Below are positions 1-10,168 of a stretch of DNA of 64,000 bases, one piece after another (the first letter of the stretch is position 1; every line of letters starts with the position of its first letter). Location of the stretch: contig NC_049983.1 in the NCBI RefSeq assembly GCF_000003815.2, forward strand, positions 18,885,180-18,949,179, read 5' to 3'. The DNA comes from Branchiostoma floridae (Eukaryota > Chordata > Leptocardii > Amphioxiformes > Branchiostomatidae). The translations under genes were made by a program, and so were the position numbers. The notes under the pieces are model-generated. The model had not been told where the DNA came from. It saw only the letters and a list, made by a program, of their open reading frames with translations, and made no database searches.

Positions 1-1954
1 ACGTCATGTTATTTTAGTCCATCAATCAGAGCTCAGCATGCCAGATGTCCAACCTGTTCCTTCCAGTTCCGCACAGTCGAGGACGTGACTCACGCCAGGT
101 TTCCCAAAGGACGTCATTTTACGTTGCGTTGTCGTTATGAAACTGGTAAAATTGCTGTGTGTTTGCAATATCAGGAGTTTCTGTGCGTTTGCAATATTTC
201 TTGTTTCGTAAGATCATATTTTATTTGTCTGTGATAATCTGTTGAAGAATGTCGACAAACTATGAACTGATTTCACTGCATTGCGACATTCACATTGCTG
301 TCTGCATGTACCCGTGGCTTGCATACAAAATAAGAGGCAATGATATTGATAGGAAACGGATTTGTTAGGGTCATTTACTTAAAACAGTGGTTGTAGTATA
401 CAACGCAGCACTAGTAAATGAACGTGATATTTATATCACAGTTTGTGTGTGAGTTGATTGAGGTCTTGATTGAATGGCATGGAATTGTAACCTTGTCCGT
501 CTCCCCTGGCTTTGATGCGATGGAGCCGATTTCATTTTCCTAGAAATTCCATAACATCATGTGTGAGTCTGAATATCATTACATTGTATTATGAATTTCG
601 GTAACAAATCACCGAGCGTTCTTAACAGTTCGGGAACTTTCCACCGTCCCACCAGACACGGTAATGGAAGAACTTGGCGATAGATTGGTGGCGTGATAGG
701 TTCATTGCCCTCTTTGTGTGGGCGAAGTTCGTGCTTAGAATGATCACCTTAATATCTGTAACGTTGAACCGAATATGGGGTGTTTGGAATTACGGCCGAT
801 CAGCCTGTCAACACCTGAGAACAAAAATCATCAACTTATAAAGTATTACATGAATTAATAGAATGATAATTACATCACAACATTTCTTAGTTTGGTAAGT
901 GTAAATCGTGTGTGCCTGTGTGTGGGGGGTGGGGGGTATGTTGAGGAGGCTGTGTCTCAGTGAGCTCAGTGGCAGATGACAATCGATTATTAGTATTGCA
1001 CATCCCGATGCCAGCACAGCGTTGTGTAACGTTAACATTACGTCTACAGTCAATGGCCCTTAAATTCTGGGGCCTCCGGGTGTTAAACGTTGAAGGGTCT
1101 CCTCGTGCCTTTTAACGATATGTAACTTGTTTCGCCATATTTATGCAATTTGAAGATCCGGGTACCAGATAGGAAGAATTACCTAATGGTTATTTTTCTT
1201 TTTAGTGTAACATGTCAGTTCTGTAACAGATCAAAATGGCGCCATCTGATCCTAGAGGCCATGTTCCCTGCGTGCTGGCATGGTTCCAGAAGGCAATTGA
1301 CAGGTTCTCTTGGCAGCGCTAGTGAATAGTAAAGTTTGCCGCATGACTGCATGCAAGTAAGGTTAGTGTTGGAAGTCAGTGTGCGTACAGAATAGCAATT
1401 GCCAACAATTTCAAATACTGCATCTTTTCCATATGGGCAAAAGAATCTGTCAAACATAGCTACAGGTGGATGTGCTGAAGTAAAAGACGTAATTGAGCAA
1501 TATTTAAAAAAAAAAAACAATGATTATGTGTAAAATGCTTTTACACAGGCGGATTTTTAAATAAACATTTGGTCATTTGTGAAATATGTAGAGTATTTTA
1601 TGACACAGCGCAACGTCATACCAACCTGCCTAGTCACACGTCCTGAAAACGTGTCGGTCGGAACACTACGCCTCCTGGCGGATGGATTCGACTTTTGCAC
1701 CACTTTACAAAGTATACAAATCTGTCAATGAACACGTGCCGCGGTTAGCATACGAACACCCAATGTTTCATGTATTTGGCTGAGAGCTTTCTGCATAAGA
1801 AAAATTCAGATATCAACATCCAAAAGAAAATACACAACAGCGGGCCAACATTCAACGGGGGAATGTTATACTAGTAGTCCAGTGCTAGTAGTTAGTCCAT
1901 ATGTAGCCTCCATAGCAGGCTCTCTATGGCCTTTTTGGCAGTTTACATTACCTT
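1..1954. other. No recognisable gene, left edge to gap
   Basis: This AT-rich stretch has only short open frames. The longest, minus strand 1215-1520 (101 codons), is rich in Phe and Cys, has no recognisable domain and ends in a poly-A/T run, so it is not called as a gene. A G-rich low-complexity run lies near 905-940. Nothing else is supported. Confidence 0.5.
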
Positions 1955-2054
1955 NNNNNNNNNNNNNNNNNNNNNNNNNNNNNNNNNNNNNNNNNNNNNN
2001 NNNNNNNNNNNNNNNNNNNNNNNNNNNNNNNNNNNNNNNNNNNNNNNNNNNNNN
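1955..2054. other. Assembly gap (100 N) between palindrome arms
   Basis: Exactly 100 N bases, the usual placeholder for a gap of unknown size. The flanks at about 1904-1936 and 2055-2087 are reverse complements: the left reads TAGCCTCCATAGCAGGCTCT onward and the right returns it as AGAGCCTGCTATGGAGGCTA. Beyond this, TCCATATG occurs on both sides. The missing sequence is therefore the inner part of a hairpin or inverted-repeat element. Confidence 0.95.
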
Positions 2055-2235
2055 AAAAAGGCCATAGAGAGCCTGCTATGGAGGCTAGTCCATATGGTTC
2101 TTTCTCATAATGTTACCCCTTCCTCTAAATCTTGAATGTAGCAAGCATGTTTTACAGAAAAAGAGCAACTGCATTTTCAGCTGGGTTACAAAAAAAAAAG
2201 ATTTAATGAATAACAGTGGCTATGATAATTGGGCT

Positions 2236-5200
2236 CCAAAGTGCACTTTGGTAGGGGGGGTCTTTAAATGGGTCAAAAATCGAAATTTTGAAATATGATC
2301 ACGCCCACTTCAGGGGTGATTTATTGGGTCATTTGACAGACATTGTGCACAAAAATTGGGATCTAGCATGAAATAAACCCCCCACCCCACCCAAAAAACT
2401 ATTTTGCATTATGTGCAATAGGGTACAGCCATATGGTGATTTAGAGGAATGCTTGCCGTCATATAACTGCCGAACGACGTGTGCTAGGACTACCAAACTT
2501 GTTAACTTTTGCTAAAATTTACTTGGCAACAAGTTTAAGAGAATAAATTAAATTTATGATATTTTTTGTTGCCATGGCAACCGGTTGATGACAGGCATAT
2601 TTTACGAAATTCTCTACTTTCCGCTTGAACGTTGCGGTTTAATAATTTTCTTGGTAAACACTTTTGTTTCCTATGGCATTAACATCTTATATAACATAAT
2701 GTAGCATTCATGATTAAATATTCATAATTTATGCTAATTTGATGACGTAACTGGTCAAAATCCAAGATGGCAGCCCATGTCATAAGCGATAATGGTAAAA
2801 TAGGTTATTATCACTCGAATTTTTCCACTACTTTGTAGTTTTTACCAAATACATTCCAATGGTAATTTGTAGTCCGTTCTTATTGTATTTTTGGGTTACA
2901 TGTCGAAAATAATATATTTTAAAACATTTAAGTTTGACGATCCAAGATGAGGGTTCTCAAAGGATGGCTAAAAAATAGATTTGACTTCATTTTCTGACAA
3001 GGCATTAATATCAATTCGGATGCCATTGACAACAAAAGTCTTACCTACCTTAGTAGACGTATAAGTTAGACACCCATATTTGCTAACTTTTTGTTTGATA
3101 CCTTTAGGATACCATAATATAATTGGAAGTACCGGTTTAGATGGTTATCGCCCATAACATCATCTTAATGGCGTCATAATTACCCCATATTACTTCATAG
3201 AAGTAGAGACAGACGGTGTTGTCAAGACACCAGAATTAAAGAAGTGATTAAGACTTATAAAGACATAATCCCTGCAAATTTGGTGATCGTAGACCAAGCC
3301 GTTCGGATTTAGTGAGGGGAGGGTGCAAAATGTGTGTTTTGTTGTCTTTTCAGTAACACTTTTACATTCTGTATGATATACCCAATATGAAATCGATGGA
3401 AACAAATCCGTTAGGACGCAGTGAGAGCTCAGCGCAATCGCCGTCTAGTGGAAAGGGGGCTTATTAGCAAAGTCAAATTTTTTCTCCCTGAAAAATAACA
3501 ACGGGGCACTAGGGCATTAGCTACATTACCATTGCAGCAGATTGATAACATACATTTTAAATGAATAGGGAGAGTGACAGTGGTAGAGAAATCAAAGAGT
3601 GTACGTAATAATTACTTTCAGTTACAACATAGAAGTAAATCTGAATCACAACTAATGCCAAAAATAGATCTAACTCTAAATTGTTTGATGTCGGTAAGGT
3701 ATTTCCTCCATCTAAATACTTCCAACTACCTACAAAACTGCAGACAGTATATATATAGGTTGTGATATCAATGATCTAGTACCATTGGAGGCTGAGGTAG
3801 TGGGCCTTGGGAAAGTGACCACTGACATGGATGTACGAGAGGCGTCACAGCAGATGTACCTTTTATGCCAAGTATTACCATGATACAGCATCTAAATCTC
3901 TGAGCACAATCAATAGAGGGTAGAAGACGTTCCTGAGGAAATGGTTTACTGAAAGCAGAAAGAGGCATGGACAGACAGAGAAGGAAAACCCAAAGACAGA
4001 ATACAATGAGTTGTTTTAAAAAGAAGAGTGAACTCGTATATACGCAGAGGACCCAGAGTAAAGGCAAACCCTGGAGAAACGAACAGAAGGTGGGGGTGAC
4101 TAGGATATAAGACAAAGTAGAGACCCTGGACTATACATGACAAATTCCAACAAAGCTTGGGCAAGCTGGGCTCTATTACTTTCCTTTCAAATTAGAAATG
4201 TACAAACATTTTCCAAGTAAGACCTTTCATCCACTGTTACTAGTACACAACAAGAGTTAGGGCACACAAATGACAGTGAGAGTAGCCCAAAAAGGCAGTA
4301 CCGTAACGGCAGGGATGTAATTTATATAATATATTTACATAATTAACTATCTTACTAGCAATTTTACTGCGGATTTAATTGTTCAAAGTAAAAAAAAAAA
4401 CTTTTGATGCAACTAACATGTACACCTTTCCAGGAAAAGTTATATTCAGATTTTGGCTCAATGTGAAATTTGGGTGCAAAAGTGTCGTTTGAGGCTGTTT
4501 TGAAAGCAGAAAAAGTAAATTATACACATGTATTGGAAACATAACATTTTACATGGCAACTAGATCTATTGTATACTACCAGGAAAAGGTGTAGGCAATG
4601 GCAAAGACTTCTAGATTTTAAAAAAAATGACCACATGTAATGTGCCATATTTCACAAATGTGCATAGTACAGGCACTACTAGTGTCAAATTTGAAATCTA
4701 TCTTCAAGTTAGCTATTCTTTGAGAAACCTCATCTTGGATCGTCAAACTTAAATGTTTTAAATTGCATTATTTTTGACATAGAACCCCAAAATGCAATAA
4801 GATCGGACCACAAATATCCCTAGGAATGTATATAGTAAAAACTACAATATAGTGGCAAAATTCGAGTGATAATAACCTATTTTACGATTTCGCTTATGAC
4901 ATGGGCTGCCATCTTGGATTTTGACCAATTACGTCATCAAATTAGCATAAATTATGAATATTTAATCGTGAATGCTACATGATATTTTATAAGATGTTGA
5001 TGCTATATATATGAAACAAAAGTGTTTACCAAGAAAACCATAAAACCGCAATGTTTAAGCCGAAATTAGAGAATTTTGTAAACTATGCCTGTCATCAACC
5101 CGTTGCCATGGCAACAAAAATATCACAAACTTATTTTATTCTCTTAAACTTGTTGCCAAGTAAATTTTAGGAGAATTCAACAAGTTTGGAGGTCCTCGCA

Positions 5201-5430
5201 CACGTCGTTAAGCAGTTACATGACGGCAAGCATTCCTCTAAATCACCATATGGCTGTTCCCTATTGCATATAATGCAAATTAGTTTTTCAGGGGAGGTGG
5301 GGGGTTTATTTTGAGATACGACTTTACTTTTTGTATCCAAAGCCTTGTATTGATGGTGTTAACCATTTCCCAGGTGGGTGTCCAAAAATTTTGACTTTGC
5401 CATTTATCGACCCCCCCTAACTTTGGAACA
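2236..5430. mobile_element. Large element with long inverted arms
   Basis: The left arm (about 2236-2995) recurs as an imperfect reverse complement in the right arm (about 4683-5430). Clear landmarks are CCAAGATGGCAGCCCATGTC near 2762 against GACATGGGCTGCCATCTTGG near 4897, CTCTAAATCACCATATGGCT near 5236 against AGCCATATGGTGATTTAGAG near 2430, and GACGATCCAAGATGAG near 2936 against CTCATCTTGGATCGTC near 4731. The arms are about 750 bp and the interior about 1.7 kb. The interior contains no recognisable transposase; the best frame is a 115-codon minus-strand ORF (3768-4115) that resembles nothing known to me. The arms carry small indels, so this is an old insertion of a foldback-type or non-autonomous DNA transposon. 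Exact ends and target-site duplication were not resolved. Confidence 0.75.
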
Positions 5431-6647
5431 TGTTTATCAAATGCTTGTTTACATGGCAAACATTTTACAGCAAGGGGACCCGAACAGAAGGAGGGGTCGT
5501 AAGCTTTGTCTGGAGAGGAGGTTATGCAATTCTGGTTGCAAAATATTATACAAACTGAGTTGGGTATAGGAAAAATATTTCGACTCATAGAGTTTGATTC
5601 ACAAAATGTATAGAAGGAAGCTAAAACAATGAAAGAACGAATATTTGCAGCTGCTGCTGACTTGGAACATTTCATCAAATTTTCATATACATTGCGCATA
5701 AGAGTACCGTAGAAAATTGTACATATGTGGTACTTCTGGAAGGTTTGATAATGTCCTATTGCGTGAAAAAATAACGCCGAAAATATCTTCACCAGTTTGA
5801 ACTAAAAGATTATATTACATTTGGTATGAGATTGATATCTTCTCTCTTGGAGTACAAAGCTCTTGGATTACAAAGGTCTTGACTGTATTGTTCTGTAGCG
5901 TTGAGTTATTGGAAAAATGCACTAATTGATAAAGTATGAAATTGTATTGACCCTTTGCCTGGCGTAATTATTTCTCCGTCATTCCTACCCTCCGAATTAC
6001 CATTTTACAGTTTGACCCAGAGAAAATAACGTGTGTATACAAATATTTACTATGGAGTTAACCTATTTTATCTTGCAGTACCGAGGGTTTGATAGTATTT
6101 TGCTATAGTCTTAGTCTTAAACTTTGAAATGCATTTTTACTGTGTGGATTGTGTGACCTTTTTGACCTTCAGCCAGGTGACGATTAGTCCCATCTCTGTA
6201 TTGGGTAATGTTTTATACGTGTATACATAAGAGAATACATTCAATTTGGCTCTTGGTTGTCCTAATGTTTTGTCACAAATATTGAATACTATCATAGCTA
6301 CATTTCCTATCTACTCTGCTTTAGTAATCATATGTTTCTAAATCCAAGAATTATATACATGCTGCTGCTGCTGCTGCTGCTGTGGCTGGGTGATGGGGCA
6401 GTCACATTCGTCGTAGGGAGTCGTCGTACGATATTAATGTCGTAGGCCGTTTGTGTCTAGCAGGATATGACAGAACCAACCACCAACAAGCCGGACCTAA
6501 TATAGCCCTTTTGGGCGACATGACAGCTTTGAAGTTTTGAACCGAGTCAAGTGCCACCATGGCAGGTCCTCAGTTGCGATCGTGCGACGATCGTACGACG
6601 GATGTGATCGAGCCCTCTGTCGGAACGGCTGAGGGGGGAGGGAGTGT
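5431..6647. other. LAMP 3' flank; no gene seen
   Basis: No coding exon is supported here. The right part is presumably the 3' UTR and flank of the minus-strand LAMP gene that ends at 6648. It contains a short CTG/GCT trinucleotide run at about 6361-6382 and a GATCGTGCGACGATCG near-palindrome around 6577. Confidence 0.5.
6361..6382. repeat. (CTG)n microsatellite
   Basis: About seven CTG units in a row, followed by a TGG-rich stretch. It lies in the 3' flank of the LAMP gene, outside the coding region. Confidence 0.9.
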
Positions 6648-8714
6648 CTATTCTGGACCGAGAACGCTCTCCATCTTGCGGTACTTCTTCGCGGCTCTCC
6701 TGCGGATGTACCAGAAAACTCCGAGCCCCACCAAAATCACGGCCAGACCGACACCAAGACCAATCTCCAGGCCGTACGAAGGCCCGCCCTTTGAGTCCTG
6801 AGAACACTCTTCCGCTGAGGAAAACTGTCCTTTCTTCACGCCGAACGGTTGCACGTGGACTTGACGGACGAGCAGGTCTACGTCCTTTGTTATCATGACG
6901 TGCACGTCGGCGTCACACTTGTAGGACCTGTCCTGGTCTGCCGGAAACACGGTCAGGCTACTGTTGGAGACCGTGTGAGCTTTGTTAGGGGTCATTGACC
7001 CGGGGAAGATGGAGGGTATCTCCGTGTACGTCAGGGAAATCGATGCCACGTGATATTTGGTCTTACCGCCCCCCTTTGCTGACTTGTGGAAATCGAAGGT
7101 TACGTTGAATTGTCCCTCGGCGTAGAAGGTCAAGGTCAGACTGGACTGTTCGTCGCCACAGGTCCCCGAAGCGCTGGCCCTAACGGGTACGTTGAAGACG
7201 CCTTTCCCCGTGTGCTTGTTCTTCTTCGTGTAGCTGGCCGTAAACTGTAGACCCATGTCTGCCAGCAGACATACCTGGGTTTTGTCCTTCAGCTGGTAGT
7301 GACCTTGTTTAGGTTCGCCGGGGGGAGGTCCAGGTGTAGGTATGTGTGTGGTAGAGGGGGGTAGGGGTGTGTGTGTGTGATTGGTGGGGCCTGGAGTGGT
7401 CTGGTTGGTGGACGGACCTACGGTGTGAGTGTGGTTGGTGGGGTTGATCGTGGTGTGGTTGGTTGGTAGGATCGTGGTGGCGTTTGAAATAGGAATGATG
7501 GTGGTCATGCCATCTAGAGCACATTCCATCGCGTCGCCGAAAGTCCCGTTCTTCACCGCAAACGGTTGAACCTGCCAGTCTATGATTTCCAGCGTGACGT
7601 TCGCGTTTATCTCCAATGATTGCTTAGATTTGCACAGGTAAGACTTGCCAACGTCAACGAGGAACAGGTTCAAGCCCTTTGCTGATACAGTGGTAGTCTT
7701 ATTAGGATGTTTCGAAGAAGGGAAATGAGGAAGACTTTCCTTGTAGATCAATGCGACGTTGGCAATGTCAAATTTCTTCCCATTCGATTGGAAAATGGCG
7801 GTAAGGTCAAAGCCGTTATCAAAATTGAGAGATAGCGTCGCAAAGTTATCCTCACACGCACCTGCGACATTAGAGTCTACGGGGAGGACAAACTGGGCGG
7901 TCCCGGTGCCACTGTCCTGGGTCTCGTACTCAATGTTAAATCTAACCCCCCAACTCGCCAACAGACAAACTTCGCCTTGGTCATTCTTCAGACTGAAGTT
8001 GCCGACAGGTATCCCGCGGGGTGTTGGGGTGGTGACGGGGGCTGTGGTCGACTCTGCCGGCAGTGTGGACAGCCCGTGGTCCTGCGGACACTCCTCGGAC
8101 GCAGAGAACTCCTGCTTGTGCACATCAAACGGCTGGACTTTGATATAGTCGATGACAAATGCAAGAGGCTGTGTAACAGGGTAGCCGAGATTAAAGGTCG
8201 CGTTCGCCTTACAGAGGTAGGATTTTGAAGTGCTGGTCTCAAATTCGTGCATGTCGTCTATCTGATTTGGAGTGGTCTGGTTGACGTACTTGGCGTCAGG
8301 AAATATGGACGGATCGAGGGTGTGATAAACGGTTAACGCGGAGAGCCAGAATCTTGGACGCACCGCCAGGATATCACGCTCGAATTCCATTTTTATACCA
8401 AAGTTTGGATATCCCGTGAAGAAGCCGAGCGAAATGTCTGCCTTTTTACCCAGTGTGGACGCACACGTACCTGTTGCGACACTGTCTATGGGCAGAGCGT
8501 AAGACACTTCTGCGGTGGTGTTGTCGCTCTTCACGTACTGGACACTAAACCTGGCGGCGATGTCGAGAAGCAGGCATTTCTTTCCGCTGCTACTGGATAC
8601 CGCGAAGTGCCCTACTTCAGGGTCGTCGAAGGACGCGTCGTCGGCAGCCAGCGCGACGGACATCCAACAACACGACAGGAGCAGAATAACGGCGGTCATG
8701 GACGTGTGAAACAT
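6648..8714 (-). CDS. Three-domain LAMP-family lysosomal membrane glycoprotein, intronless
   Basis: A single uninterrupted frame encodes 688 residues. Residues 1-23 are a signal peptide (hydrophobic core ILLLSCCW, end SVALA). Three luminal LAMP domains follow, each with four Cys at family spacing: C47/84/168/209, C250/287/361/398 and C482/519/600/637. Each shows family landmarks: CLL near the start, GTC or GAC, SYLC or SYKC, then VQPF..F..(A)EC. Linker 1 (about 213-235) is Thr/Pro-rich. Linker 2 (about 403-470) is Pro/Thr-rich with several NxT sites, like the mucin-like LAMP hinge. One membrane helix (about 648-669) and a 19-residue basic tail with Y678-R-K-M follow, a YxxPhi-type sorting motif that is neither Gly-preceded nor C-terminal as in LAMP1/2. 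Domain 3 is closest to the LAMP1 membrane-proximal domain. Vertebrate LAMP1/2 have two such domains and multi-exon genes. Start chosen at the ATG directly before the signal peptide. The family protects and organises the lysosomal membrane; function here is inferred. Confidence 0.93.
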   Translation of the reverse strand: MFHTSMTAVILLLSCCWMSVALAADDASFDDPEVGHFAVSSSSGKKCLLLDIAARFSVQYVKSDNTTAEVSYALPIDSVATGTCASTLGKKADISLGFFTGYPNFGIKMEFERDILAVRPRFWLSALTVYHTLDPSIFPDAKYVNQTTPNQIDDMHEFETSTSKSYLCKANATFNLGYPVTQPLAFVIDYIKVQPFDVHKQEFSASEECPQDHGLSTLPAESTTAPVTTPTPRGIPVGNFSLKNDQGEVCLLASWGVRFNIEYETQDSGTGTAQFVLPVDSNVAGACEDNFATLSLNFDNGFDLTAIFQSNGKKFDIANVALIYKESLPHFPSSKHPNKTTTVSAKGLNLFLVDVGKSYLCKSKQSLEINANVTLEIIDWQVQPFAVKNGTFGDAMECALDGMTTIIPISNATTILPTNHTTINPTNHTHTVGPSTNQTTPGPTNHTHTPLPPSTTHIPTPGPPPGEPKQGHYQLKDKTQVCLLADMGLQFTASYTKKNKHTGKGVFNVPVRASASGTCGDEQSSLTLTFYAEGQFNVTFDFHKSAKGGGKTKYHVASISLTYTEIPSIFPGSMTPNKAHTVSNSSLTVFPADQDRSYKCDADVHVMITKDVDLLVRQVHVQPFGVKKGQFSSAEECSQDSKGGPSYGLEIGLGVGLAVILVGLGVFWYIRRRAAKKYRKMESVLGPE

Positions 8715-8858
8715 GGTGGAAGTGGACGTGTGAGACGAGAGAACGTTCTCTGAAGTTGCAACACGCTGGAGTCTCGTGACTCTGAGCAGATCCCGGACTT
8801 CGAACCTTTATGGGACCAACGTGACCACCATATTTACCATGGCAGGGGAGGGGCCGGG

Positions 8859-8872
8859 GTAACCATGGAAAC
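8859..8872. promoter_or_regulatory. X-box-like (RFX) site upstream of LAMP
   Basis: GTAACCATGGAAAC, 145 bp upstream of the LAMP start codon, fits the imperfect inverted repeat bound by RFX factors (GTNRCC, spacer, RGYAAC) apart from one base. It sits in a GC-rich block (GGGGAGGGGCCGGGG) and is retained with one change upstream of the second copy. Motif match only; binding is not shown. Confidence 0.35.
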
Positions 8873-9450
8873 GAGATAAGATGAACTCAGATTAATACAA
8901 TGTATTTGTATTGTGTTATATCTCATTTTAATTGTTTGTCGTTCTAGTGTGCCCAGTGGGGTATAGATTTCTTTCTATACAATGGATTTGTTGGTAAGGC
9001 ATAGAATTGCATTGACCCTTTATGGCATTGTTCTGTCTCTGTCATTTCTACCCCAAGAATTTTTCCAAATAACTTTCACACTGTGGTGTTGACTAAAATG
9101 CAGTAGCCAATGACATTTAATCATAAGAGTATACATTCCATTTTATCTTATTTTCGTCCTTGTACGTAGTTCATTACGTAAATTATTATAGACTGATAGA
9201 ACCCATGTTTCCCACCTCAATTGGCTCAAACACCTGAGTAATACAGACAAATTCATTTTCATTATGAATTTAGACAAACCTTTGACTGTAAATCTTATCT
9301 GTTCCTACATTTTCAGAGTCTCACAAAAATTTAACACGAATTCACTTAGTAGAATATGATCCTTGTGTTGATTGATATTGTAAATATTCTATGTATTTTT
9401 CAACTACTTGCGACCAGTATTTAACCCATGCAGTGGATATATATATATAT

Positions 9451-9493
9451 TAATGCTAACTTAGCTATACATTCCCTGTTGTTGTAGCAATCA
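9451..9493 (+). repeat. 43-bp exact direct repeat, copy 1
   Basis: A 43-base segment beginning TAATGCTAACTTAGC and ending TGTAGCAATCA is found identically at 9769-9811. The copies are 318 bp apart, in the spacer between the two LAMP copies. Confidence 0.9.
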
Positions 9494-9768
9494 CATAAAC
9501 ATATATGCAATAAAGGTCTCCATTCATTAAATCATTATCACTAGTTTCTTGACTATGCCATTCTGTTCTTTAATGGATCAATGATCCATGATAATCCACG
9601 TACCTATGCTGTGCGCTGTGGGCACTTCAGTTCCTTGGCAACATTCCCCTTTCCTACATACACTTCTTCATTACGATTTTTCTATCTCCTTATTATTTGT
9701 CCAACTGGTTGTTGGTACATGTACAACCTCAATGACGCACTTTCAAAATGAATGTGGACATAAAGCTT

Positions 9769-9811
9769 TAATGCTAACTTAGCTATACATTCCCTGTTGT
9801 TGTAGCAATCA
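9769..9811 (+). repeat. 43-bp exact direct repeat, copy 2
   Basis: Identical to 9451-9493 and immediately left of the foldback repeat at 9820. The pair could bound an insertion or reflect local duplication. Confidence 0.9.
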
Positions 9812-9819
9812 TTAAGGTA

Positions 9820-10036
9820 TATGTTTGAAGGCCAATGCTATCAACAGAATGGTTCTGTCAATAAGAATGCTGTGCCTAACTGACACGATGATCCTGTCAA
9901 TTTTTTTTCATCATTGACAGTATGGTGATGCCAATAAGATTTTGGAACTGTTGAAAGCATTGGCAATAACATTCTAACAATGCCAAAAGGTCTTATTGAC
10001 ATAAACATTCTGTCGATGGCCAGGCCTTCAAACATA
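9820..10036. repeat. Foldback (inverted) repeat, about 217 bp
   Basis: The left end TATGTTTGAAGGCC and right end GGCCTTCAAACATA are reverse complements. Homology continues inward for about 50 bp (CAGAATG, then TGTCAATAAG) with mismatches. The interior repeats CAATAAGA/TTGACA-type words on both strands, giving several nested hairpins. It resembles a non-autonomous DNA element. No coding potential. Confidence 0.7.
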
Positions 10037-10168
10037 CTCCTGAGCTTCCTGTAAAGAAATTTTTGCACTATTGACAGGATGTCCCTGTCAGTAACAACGT
10101 AGGCTAACTCAACCCATACGTGAGACGTGCTGATGGCAATAATGTGTATGTTAGAACAACGGGGGAGT

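Larger units (their letters stand above)
8715..10168. other. Spacer between LAMP copies: promoter and repeats
   Basis: The left 170 bp is the promoter and 5' UTR region of the intact LAMP gene and is duplicated upstream of the second copy. The rest holds an AT microsatellite (about 9437-9450), a 43-bp exact direct repeat and a foldback repeat, listed separately. No open frame with coding character was seen. Confidence 0.6.

Noticed and set aside
1215-1520. 101-codon minus-strand open frame with several Cys
   Set aside because: No family resemblance, ends in a homopolymer, and no convincing partner exon.
5280-5792. 170-codon minus-strand open frame
   Set aside because: It runs from unique sequence into the right arm of the inverted-repeat element, has a low-complexity PPPPLKN end and no recognisable domain.
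6559-6898. Plus-strand open frames over the LAMP 3' end
   Set aside because: Shadows of the minus-strand LAMP gene, whose Cys pattern and domain order fix the coding strand.
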